From Myxococcales bacterium (GTDB lineage Bacteria > Myxococcota_A > Bradymonadia > UBA7976 > UBA1532): DNA of 64,000 bases. Made by a program: the position numbers and the translations under genes. Below, one piece after another: positions 54,919 to 62,634 of this stretch. The DNA lies in the NCBI GenBank assembly GCA_020633555.1, contig JACKDL010000011.1, positions 124,001 through 188,000 on the forward strand, given 5' to 3'. How positions within the stretch are numbered: position 1 is the stretch's first letter; each line of letters opens with the position of its first letter. The notes below the pieces were generated by a model, which was given only the letters and a program-made list of their open reading frames with translations, ran no database searches and had not been told where the DNA came from.

Positions 54919-57900
54919 TGAGCGACCCGCACGTCCGCTTCCACGAGCGCTGGCTGGGCATGGTGCAGCCCAGCGAGGGCCTGGTGTTCTCGGTGCCCGT
55001 GCTGGCCGAGGCCCAGGTCATGGAGCGCCAGCCCGTGGCCACCCGCCACGCCCTGGCCGCGCTGGCCCCCGTCGATCCGACCACGAAGCAGCCGCAGATT
55101 CATGATCTGGCTGAGTTTTTCGACCAGCTCCTGAACCTGGCGCCCCAAGACTTCGACCACGGCCAGGCGGTGCCGGCCGACCTCAGCCTGCACGTGGCCG
55201 AGGGCCACCAGACCCTGCGCCCCACCCTGGCTCTGCGCGGCAACGACCCCCGCCCGGTGCCCGCCGACGCCCCGCCCGCCGTGCGCGCCGGCGCCCCCTA
55301 CGCCGCCCTGGTGTGGGACCTGCCCGCCGGCCTGCCCCTGGACAAGCCCGAAGACACCACGGGCCCCTGGCGCTACCCCCCCGGCGCCAAGTTCGACCGC
55401 CTGCTACGCGCCTGCCGGGTGCCCATCGGCCTACTCACCAACCGGCAGGTCATCCGGCTGGTGTACGCCCCCCACGGCCAGAGCACCGGTTGGATCGACT
55501 TCCGCCTGCCCGACCTGCTGGACCCCGCCGGCGCCCCCATCCTGGACGCCTTCGTGGTGCTGCTGCGCGCCGAGCGCTGGTTCTCGGTGGCCGACGAGGT
55601 GTCGCTGCCCGGCCTGCTGGCCGCCAGCCGCACCCGGCAGGCCAACGTCACCAACGACCTGGCCGACCAGGTGTTCGCCGCCCTGAACGCCCTGCTGGTG
55701 GGCTTCGACCGCGCCGACGAGCGCGACCCGGCCCACCCCCTGCGCGCCGCCCTGGCCGCCGACCCCCAGGGCCACGCCGTGTACGGCGGCCTGCTGGCCG
55801 TGCTGCTGCGCCTGGTGTTCCTGCTGTACGCCGAAGAGCACGGCCTGCTGCCCGTGGAGCACCCCCTGTACGCCCGGCACCTGAGCGTGCTGGCCCTGTA
55901 CGACCAGCTCGTGGACGACGCCGGCGCCCACCCCGACGAGATGGACCGCCGCTACGGCGCCTGGCCCCGCCTGCTGGCCACCTTCCGCGCGGTGTATTAC
56001 GGCGTGCACTGGCAGCCTGCCGAGGAACACACCGCGGCCCTGCACATGCCCCCCCGCAGCGGCGGCCTGTTCGACCCCGACCGCCACCCCTGGCTGGAAG
56101 GCCGCCCCGCCGGCGCCGCCAGCCTGGAGCCGGCCCAGAACGCCACCGTGCGCACCCCCGCCCTGGACGACGGCACCGTGCTGACCGTGCTGGACCGCCT
56201 GATCGTGGTGCAGGGCCAGCGCCTGTCCTACAAGGCCCTGGACGTCGAACAGATCGGCAGCGTGTACGAGCGCCTCATGGGCTACGGCGTCGAGCGCGTG
56301 GCCGCCCCCGCCGTGCGCCTGAAGTCCGACAAGACCTGGTACTGGCTCACCGGCGCCCAGGTCATGGCCGTGCCCAAGAACCGCCGCAAGGCCTGGCTGC
56401 AGGACGACGTGGGCCTGAAGCGCGCCGCCGCCGACGCCCTGGCCGCCGCCCTGGCCCCCGCCGCCGACGCCGACGCCGCCCTGGCCGTGCTGGTGGACAA
56501 CGCCGGCACCAGACGCCCCCTGCGCGCCCAGCCCGGCCGGCTGGTGCTGCAGCCCGGCCGAGAGCGCCGCCGCACCAGCAGCCACTACACCCCCCGCAGC
56601 CTGTCGGCCCCCATCGTGGCCCGCACCCTGGAGCCCCTGCTGAAGTGCCTGGGCGACGCCCCCACCGCCGACCAGGTGCTGGCCCTGAAGATCTGCGACC
56701 CCGCCATGGGCAGCGGCGCGTTCCTGGTCGAGGCCTGCCGTTTCCTGGCCGACCAGGTGGTGGCCGCCTGGACCCGCAGCGGCGACGACCAGCGCCTGGC
56801 GGCCCAGGTGCCCGACCTGGCCACCCACGCCCGCCGCCTGGTGGCCCAGCAGTGCCTGTACGGCGTCGACAAGAACCCCTTCGCCGTCGAGCTGGCGCGC
56901 ATGTCGCTGTGGCTCATCACCCTGGCCCGCGACCTGCCCTTCACCTTCGTGGACCACGCCCTGCGCCACGGCGACTCGCTGGTGGGCCTGAGCCTGGACC
57001 AGATCGGCGGCTTCCACTGGCAGCCGAAGAAGCAGGTCACCCTGTTCACCCGCGAGATCCGCCGCACGCTGGACGACACCATCGAGCTGCGCCAACAGAT
57101 CCTGGACCTGGCCGCCAGCCCCGACACGGCGGCCAAGGCCCGCCTGCTGCGCGACGCCCAGGACTTCACCGCCGACGCGCGCACCATCGCCGACGCCTGC
57201 GTGGGCGCCTTCTTTGCCCACGACAAGGCCACCGCCCGTGAGAAGGAGCGCGACCGCCGCCTGACCCTGGTGGAGCGCTGGCTGCGCGACGGCGACGTGG
57301 ACGCCAAGGCCGAGGTGCAGGCCCTGGCCGACGCAGTGCGCGCCGAGGTGGCGCCCTTCCACTGGATGCTGGAGTTCCCCGAGGTGTTCTACGCCAAGCG
57401 CCCCGACCCGCTGGCCGGCGGCGAGGTGGGCGTGGCGTGGATGGATGGGTTCATCGGGAACCCGCCGTTCATGCGTGGTGGCGATACTTCAGGGAGATTG
57501 GGTGGCGCCTACCTGTCCTGGCTTGTGACCACCACGCCTAATTCCCACGGGACCGCAGACCTCTCAGCGTTCTTCTTGCGTCGGACCGGTAGTCTATTGG
57601 GTCCACATGGATGCATAGGGGTGGTGATCACCAACTCCGTGGTTGATGGCGAAACAAGAAGAACAGGACTGCGTGAGCTTCTACTGGGTGGCGGTAGGAT
57701 CTACGTCGCTGAGTCCGACATGCCGTGGGAAGGCGAAGCCGCCGTTACCGTTTCTTCGCTCTCCATTGCCTTCGGTGAGCCTGCCTGTGATCTTGAATCC
57801 TATCTGGATGGGGCTCCTGTCGCGGCGATCAATTCTCGTCTTCGACCGAAACCGGAGCGGGAGGATGCTCATACCCTCACGCACCTGAGGCGACCTTCCA

Positions 57901-58961
57901 AGGGGGCCGACCTCGCTGGACAGGGTTTCCTCATTTCACCCGAAGCAGCCGCAGTGCTGAGGCGACATCCCGGCTTGCAGAGCTTCATCAGGCCCTATCT
58001 TGGGGGCAGTGACCTGAACTCCGGTCGTGCTGACGGATTTCCTCGCTATGCAATCGATCTCACGGGGATGACCGAGGTAGAAGCTCGGAAACAGTGTCCG
58101 GAACTTGTCGAGATCGTTGAGCGGGAGGTTCTCCCTGAACGGATGAGGCTGAAGGACAACCCCATAAACCGGCGCCTAAAGGCAAACTGGTGGTTGTACT
58201 GGGCTGAGCGCCCGAATCTCAGGATCGAGTTGGAGACCGTGGAACGCTGCCTGGTCTGGTCTGTTGTCTCCAAACACCTGGCCGTCGGGTTTGCTGAGCC
58301 GCATGTGTTGTTCGCCAAGACGCTTTTCGTACTGGCGGACGATCGATGGAGCATGTTCGCCGTCCTCCAGTCCCGCGTCCACGAGCCCTGGGCCTGGCTT
58401 CTCTCCTCGTCCATGGAGACCCGGCTGCGCTACTCCGCAACCGACTGCTTCGACACCTTCCCCTTCCCGGCCGACATGACCGCCGCCCCCCTGGCCCAGG
58501 CCGGCGAGGCCCTGTACACCGCCCGCGCCGCCTACATGGTCGAGCACGACCAGGGCCTGACCGCCACCTACAACCAGCTCAAAGACCCCACCTGCCGCGA
58601 CCCCCAGGTCGAGCACCTGCGCCGCCTGCACGAGGCCATGGACCGCGCCGTCATCGCCGCCTACGGCTGGCACGAACACGACGCCGCCGGCCACCCCAAG
58701 CGCGACGCCCAGGGCAACCCCATCCCCCTGGCCGTCCCCCCCTACGGCACCGCCGACCCCGCCACCCAACAAGCCTTCGACGACGAGGTCATCGACCGCC
58801 TCTTCGTCCTCAACGCCCAGCGCGCCGCCGAAGAGGCCAAAGCCGCCCAGCAGGCCAAGGCCGTCAAGAAACGACCCAAGGCCAAGGCCAAGCCTAAGCC
58901 TGCCGATGGTACCGCTCAGGCCGCCTTCAACTTCGACGCCCCATCAGGAGAGAACCCGTGA
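54918..58961 (+). CDS. Large N6-adenine DNA methyltransferase (DrmMI/type IIG-like) of the helicase module
   Basis: A 1347-aa protein. Residues 1-560 are a long N-terminal region of the kind found in Eco57I/PglX-like enzymes (LVFLLYAEEHGLLP, LSYKALDVEQIGSVYERLMG, SSHYTPRSL). Motif I is CDPAMGSGAFLVEACR (about 593-608). The catalytic NPPF is at 848-851 in FIGNPPFMRGG. Beyond this comes a putative target-recognition region, then a C-terminal helical part with a Lys/Ala-rich tail. No PD-(D/E)xK nuclease was identified. It is expected to methylate host DNA for self-recognition by the helicase-PLD partners. The DNA between about 57420 and 58440 is visibly less GC3-rich than both sides. ATG and GTG overlaps join it to the genes on either side. 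Confidence 0.88.
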   Translation: MSDPHVRFHERWLGMVQPSEGLVFSVPVLAEAQVMERQPVATRHALAALAPVDPTTKQPQIHDLAEFFDQLLNLAPQDFDHGQAVPADLSLHVAEGHQTLRPTLALRGNDPRPVPADAPPAVRAGAPYAALVWDLPAGLPLDKPEDTTGPWRYPPGAKFDRLLRACRVPIGLLTNRQVIRLVYAPHGQSTGWIDFRLPDLLDPAGAPILDAFVVLLRAERWFSVADEVSLPGLLAASRTRQANVTNDLADQVFAALNALLVGFDRADERDPAHPLRAALAADPQGHAVYGGLLAVLLRLVFLLYAEEHGLLPVEHPLYARHLSVLALYDQLVDDAGAHPDEMDRRYGAWPRLLATFRAVYYGVHWQPAEEHTAALHMPPRSGGLFDPDRHPWLEGRPAGAASLEPAQNATVRTPALDDGTVLTVLDRLIVVQGQRLSYKALDVEQIGSVYERLMGYGVERVAAPAVRLKSDKTWYWLTGAQVMAVPKNRRKAWLQDDVGLKRAAADALAAALAPAADADAALAVLVDNAGTRRPLRAQPGRLVLQPGRERRRTSSHYTPRSLSAPIVARTLEPLLKCLGDAPTADQVLALKICDPAMGSGAFLVEACRFLADQVVAAWTRSGDDQRLAAQVPDLATHARRLVAQQCLYGVDKNPFAVELARMSLWLITLARDLPFTFVDHALRHGDSLVGLSLDQIGGFHWQPKKQVTLFTREIRRTLDDTIELRQQILDLAASPDTAAKARLLRDAQDFTADARTIADACVGAFFAHDKATAREKERDRRLTLVERWLRDGDVDAKAEVQALADAVRAEVAPFHWMLEFPEVFYAKRPDPLAGGEVGVAWMDGFIGNPPFMRGGDTSGRLGGAYLSWLVTTTPNSHGTADLSAFFLRRTGSLLGPHGCIGVVITNSVVDGETRRTGLRELLLGGGRIYVAESDMPWEGEAAVTVSSLSIAFGEPACDLESYLDGAPVAAINSRLRPKPEREDAHTLTHLRRPSKGADLAGQGFLISPEAAAVLRRHPGLQSFIRPYLGGSDLNSGRADGFPRYAIDLTGMTEVEARKQCPELVEIVEREVLPERMRLKDNPINRRLKANWWLYWAERPNLRIELETVERCLVWSVVSKHLAVGFAEPHVLFAKTLFVLADDRWSMFAVLQSRVHEPWAWLLSSSMETRLRYSATDCFDTFPFPADMTAAPLAQAGEALYTARAAYMVEHDQGLTATYNQLKDPTCRDPQVEHLRRLHEAMDRAVIAAYGWHEHDAAGHPKRDAQGNPIPLAVPPYGTADPATQQAFDDEVIDRLFVLNAQRAAEEAKAAQQAKAVKKRPKAKAKPKPADGTAQAAFNFDAPSGENP
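57420..58440 (+). other. Compositionally distinct block inside the methyltransferase gene (putative recognition domain)
   Basis: Codons before 57420 and after 58440 almost all end in C or G. Between them A- and T-ending codons are common (for example ggtggcgatacttcagggag and gtagaagctcggaaacag). The block begins just before NPPF and covers about residues 835-1174, where type IIG/PglX-like enzymes carry target recognition. The reading frame is continuous. This is best explained by recombinational replacement, though selection on the domain cannot be excluded. Confidence 0.65.
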
Positions 58962-60169
58962 AGACCCAAGTTCTGACGGACGCCCGCGCCCTCAACGACG
59001 CCGTGGCCGCGCTCGCCGAGTGGGCCGAGACTATCCGGTTCGCCTACGCCTGGATGGACACCGCCTGCCCCGCGTGGTCCCAGCTCCCCGACGAGAAGAT
59101 CACCGAGAGTGTGGTCGGAGCGCACTTCGCCCAGACGGATCCGGCGGTCTTCGATCACTTCCTGGCCGAGGAGCTGACCGAAAACGTGGGGGTCATCATC
59201 GAGAAGGCCGGCACCTTCCACCCAAAGGTCATTGTGGGCATCAAGGGGAGCCAGGCGCGGGCTGTCGTTGGCTCCAGCAACTTCACCCGCGGAGGGTTCG
59301 GCGCCAACACCGAGCTGAACGTCTTGCTGCAGGGGAAGCTGACGGACGACGCCTTGGCGGCGCTCACCCACTTCATCGACGAGCTGTGGCATCGCTCCGA
59401 TTGGATCACGCCGGCCTGGGCGGCGCGCTACCGCGAGCTGCACGAGAACCGGCCGCCGAAGCCCCCCAGCCCGCCAAGGCCGGGCCTGGAGTCCTCCGGC
59501 GATTACGTCGGCTTGGAAAGCCTGCGCGTGACGTGGCCCGAGTGGTTCGAGATGCTGCGCAACCGATTCGACAGCACCGCGCGCGGGGGCCTGCGGGTCC
59601 CGCTGTTCCACGAAGAGGGCTCCTACCTGCTGGAGGCCCGCGCCTGCGACCGGATCTTCGACGCGGGCACTCCCTTCGCCACCCTGGACCGTGACAGCCG
59701 CCGCCTGTTGGTGGGCCGCAAGGGGGTGCGGGCGTCCAACGGCTCGTTCGGAGGCGGCGGCGCCAGCGGCATCTTCATGCACACGGTGCTGGAGGAGCCT
59801 GAGGCGCTCGGAGCGCTCATCGACGCTGTCCCCCGCACGGGCGAGGTCGGAGCCGCGACCGCCGAGACCTTTCTCACCCAGGCGTTCGCCCTGCCCAGCG
59901 TGGGCATGGCCGGCGCCACTCGCCTGCTGGCGATGAAGCGGCCCGACCGCTTTCTGCCGGTCAACGGCGGCAACCGCGACCGCATCCAAGCTGTGTTCGG
60001 TTTCGGGATCACCAATGTGGAGCACTACCTGAAGCTCCACGAGATCATCTGGTCGTTACCCTGGGCCACCGCCCCCGAGCCGGAGGACCCCTCCGAGCGG
60101 GAGATCTGGCGCTGGCGCGTGGCCCTGCTGGACACCGCCTACTACGTCCACGCGGGGAGTTGGGATTGA
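58958..60169 (+). CDS. PLD-family protein of the helicase-methylase module
   Basis: A 403-aa protein starting at GTG 58958 in a GTGA overlap, with AGGAG upstream. A single phospholipase D-type motif is visible: FHPKVIVG (His88, Lys90) followed by VVGSSNFTRGGFG (Asn108). One motif per chain suggests an active site formed by dimerisation, as in some PLD-type restriction nucleases. The C-terminal half (about 170-400) is unfamiliar; ATRLLAMKRPDRFLPVNGGN hints at a DNA-binding or helix-hairpin element. DISARM's DrmC is also a PLD protein but usually shorter. Nuclease activity is inferred. Confidence 0.75.
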   Translation: MKTQVLTDARALNDAVAALAEWAETIRFAYAWMDTACPAWSQLPDEKITESVVGAHFAQTDPAVFDHFLAEELTENVGVIIEKAGTFHPKVIVGIKGSQARAVVGSSNFTRGGFGANTELNVLLQGKLTDDALAALTHFIDELWHRSDWITPAWAARYRELHENRPPKPPSPPRPGLESSGDYVGLESLRVTWPEWFEMLRNRFDSTARGGLRVPLFHEEGSYLLEARACDRIFDAGTPFATLDRDSRRLLVGRKGVRASNGSFGGGGASGIFMHTVLEEPEALGALIDAVPRTGEVGAATAETFLTQAFALPSVGMAGATRLLAMKRPDRFLPVNGGNRDRIQAVFGFGITNVEHYLKLHEIIWSLPWATAPEPEDPSEREIWRWRVALLDTAYYVHAGSWD

Positions 60170-60253
60170 GCGCCGTGGCCTGTGATGACTTCGTGCGCAC
60201 GCACTCCTCGCAGGTGAGTTTGCCGCCAGCGTTTGCGGGAGCAGGAGCCCCAA

Positions 60254-60769
60254 ATGAGTGACGACCCGCTGGTTCAGGAGTTTCAAGGGCTGATCGAGCG
60301 GTTGGGCCGTGAGGTGGCATCGGACGCGGTCGCCAGGTCACTCCAACCCTTGCTGGCTTCGATGACCGAGAAGGCCGACCAGGTGCGGGCGTCCCTGCGG
60401 GATACGTCCGCGGGCCTGGAACAGGACATTCGGTCGGCGAAGAAGACCGGTGAGGTCTTGGCGAGAAAGGCGGATTCATTCTCAGCAGCCGCCGGCAAGA
60501 TGCAGGATCAGGCTGGTCGCTTTGACCAGGCGACAGCCGGGCTGGCGAAGGCCTTTCAATTGGTGTCCGAGGACCTCGACTCGAAGCTGTCGAGGCAGCT
60601 GGCGGAGGCCGACCAGAAGGCAAACGCGATGTACCAGCAGACGTTGGTCAGCGTGCAGCAGTCGCAGAACGAAGTTGTCACCCAGATTAGGTCCATGGTC
60701 TTGGTGGCTTCGGTGGTGAACGCAATCGTTGTTCTGGTTGGTGTTGCCTTTGCGGTGATGGCGAAGTGA
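60254..60769 (+). CDS. Small coiled-coil protein with C-terminal membrane anchor
   Basis: A 171-aa protein from ATG 60254 with GGAG upstream. Residues 1-140 are helical and heptad-rich (REVASDAVARSLQPLLASM, KADSFSAAAGKMQDQAGRF). A single hydrophobic segment ends the chain (MVLVASVVNAIVVLVGVAFAVM). The stop overlaps the next gene's GTG in GTGA, tying it to the dynamin-like pair. It may recruit or regulate the GTPases at the membrane. No named family recognised. Base composition is lower in GC than the chromosomal genes. Confidence 0.7.
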   Translation: MSDDPLVQEFQGLIERLGREVASDAVARSLQPLLASMTEKADQVRASLRDTSAGLEQDIRSAKKTGEVLARKADSFSAAAGKMQDQAGRFDQATAGLAKAFQLVSEDLDSKLSRQLAEADQKANAMYQQTLVSVQQSQNEVVTQIRSMVLVASVVNAIVVLVGVAFAVMAK

Positions 60770-62634
60770 ACCGGCAAGATCGGGTTACCCGCTCGCAGAC
60801 AGCAGCGAGCCACAACAGAGCAAGCCTGGCAGCCGATTTGGCGGCCTTCTGCCGCGAGCGTCTGGGCCCACTCTCGGAGCACGCCGTCCGTAGGCGGATC
60901 GTTGACGGGATTGTCTTGCTGGGGGACCCCATTCTGGAGACTCAGAGGCAGACCCTGGAAGACCGACTTCGTGATTTCGAGCGCCCCTTCATGCTCTTCG
61001 TCGTGGGGGTTGGGAATGCAGGGAAGTCGTCGCTGATCAACGCCCTTGCGGGGCGCAAGATCGCTCCTCAGTCGATCCAGCCACTGACATGGAAGATCGA
61101 CGCCTATGAACCGGCAGATTCATCACGGGCTGTCCTTCGTTGGGATAACGGCCGGGAGAGCGAGCATGGTGTCGCTGAAGCTGAGGCGTTGTGTCAGGCC
61201 GAAGAGCGGGCCGCGCTGGAGGCGGATCAGCGAGGAGAGCTCTACCAGGGTCGAATTCTCGAGGCCCGATGGCGTGTCGCTGAGACCCTGCTGCCGACCC
61301 AACTGCAGATCGTAGATACGCCGGGGCTGCATCAGATCCGCAGCAATCTCCGTGACGACGAAGCGGCGAAGAAGTATCGACCCTTGGTGGGGGCGGCCCC
61401 GGACTTGCTGGGCCTGGCTGAGGTGTACTTCCACCGAGCGGATGCCGTGCTGTGGTTGTTCGACGCGACCGCGCTGGATGATGTGAGTGCTCGGGCTGCG
61501 ACGACCTTGCGCGCCTTCGATCGGGACCAGTATGCCGTCATCAACAAGATCGACCTTCTGACCGGCGTCTCTGAGGAGGAGATCGTCGAGCATGCTCAGG
61601 GGAAGGTTGGCGAGGACTTCACCCGCTTCTTTGCGGTCTCGGCCAAACGAGCGATGAAGTCGCCTGATGAGTGGGGGATGCCGGCACTCAGGCAGTTCAT
61701 CCAGACCAACTTCATGCAGAGCGCTCGACTGCGGAAGCTGAACTCGACCAGTCGCCTGACGAACGCGGCTTTGGGGGCGGCTCATCGAGTGGCCGAGGCC
61801 GAGTCGGCCAGGTTGATGCGAGCCAACGCGGACTTCGTGTCTGCTTGCCGAATGATCGAGGCAGGCTGCTTGAAGACAGGGACGTACCACTCGAAGAAGC
61901 TCGCGAACGCCATCGAGAGCGCCTTTGAGCGCGCTTGCGGCCAGGTGGACGAGTCATTCGCTAATCAGTTGGCGAGCATGTCAGATGAGGACGCCAGGAA
62001 TGCTCTGTTCCGAAGACGAATCCCGCTCCAGGAATGTGCACAGCTTCTCGAAGCCGAGGTTCGCACGGCGCTGGCCGCACTCCGCTCAGATGCGGGCGTG
62101 CAAATGGGCCGCCTGAGGTTCCAGGAGGGTCGCTATGACTTTGCCGGCAACCAAGCGGCCGAAGCAGTGCCCATCTTCAGGCAGCCGGGACGCGTTGGGG
62201 GCCTGACCAAAGGGATGGGCGGGGCTTTTTCCATCTCGGACCTGAACGCGCTGAGCGGAGAGGCTGTCTTCGGCGGGGGCATCATTGCCATTGGTGCCGC
62301 GCTCTTGCTTGGCCCGCTCGGACTACTCTTTGGTCTTCTCGGAGGGATCTTTGGTCCGTCGAAGGAGGAGCGGATACGTCGGCGGATCCGAGAGGCGGGG
62401 CAACAGGTCAAGGAGGCTGCAACGACGCAATTGAGCGACTCGATCGAAGCAGAACTCCAGGCGATCTTGGAGCACGCAGCGGACCACTTTCGAGCTGCCT
62501 TGGGCTACACGCCTGATGGTGCTGCGACACGGTCGGACGAGCTGTCCCGACGTGCTCAGTTGCTGTCGGAGGCCGTCGTCTCTGGCAGCGAGGGGACTTG
62601 GCAATCTGCATTGGCTCGGAGTTTGGCCGCATGA
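60766..62634 (+). CDS. Bacterial dynamin-like GTPase (first of a pair)
   Basis: A 622-aa large GTPase. P-loop VGNAGKSSL (Lys87), G3 DTPGLH (Asp184) and G4 NKID (260-263) are all present. Long helical regions follow, then a hydrophobic hairpin at about 504-530 (GGIIAIGAALLLGPLGLLFG), a position typical of the membrane paddle of bacterial dynamins, and a basic helical tail. Such proteins bind and remodel membranes on GTP hydrolysis; some confer phage resistance. GTG start 60766 overlaps the upstream stop; the stop overlaps the next ATG in ATGA. Confidence 0.82.
   Translation: MNRQDRVTRSQTAASHNRASLAADLAAFCRERLGPLSEHAVRRRIVDGIVLLGDPILETQRQTLEDRLRDFERPFMLFVVGVGNAGKSSLINALAGRKIAPQSIQPLTWKIDAYEPADSSRAVLRWDNGRESEHGVAEAEALCQAEERAALEADQRGELYQGRILEARWRVAETLLPTQLQIVDTPGLHQIRSNLRDDEAAKKYRPLVGAAPDLLGLAEVYFHRADAVLWLFDATALDDVSARAATTLRAFDRDQYAVINKIDLLTGVSEEEIVEHAQGKVGEDFTRFFAVSAKRAMKSPDEWGMPALRQFIQTNFMQSARLRKLNSTSRLTNAALGAAHRVAEAESARLMRANADFVSACRMIEAGCLKTGTYHSKKLANAIESAFERACGQVDESFANQLASMSDEDARNALFRRRIPLQECAQLLEAEVRTALAALRSDAGVQMGRLRFQEGRYDFAGNQAAEAVPIFRQPGRVGGLTKGMGGAFSISDLNALSGEAVFGGGIIAIGAALLLGPLGLLFGLLGGIFGPSKEERIRRRIREAGQQVKEAATTQLSDSIEAELQAILEHAADHFRAALGYTPDGAATRSDELSRRAQLLSEAVVSGSEGTWQSALARSLAA

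Noticed and set aside
58958..60169. Calling the PLD gene drmC
   Set aside because: It has a PLD motif, but the protein is longer with an unfamiliar C-terminal half and drmA/drmB are absent, so the name would overstate the evidence.
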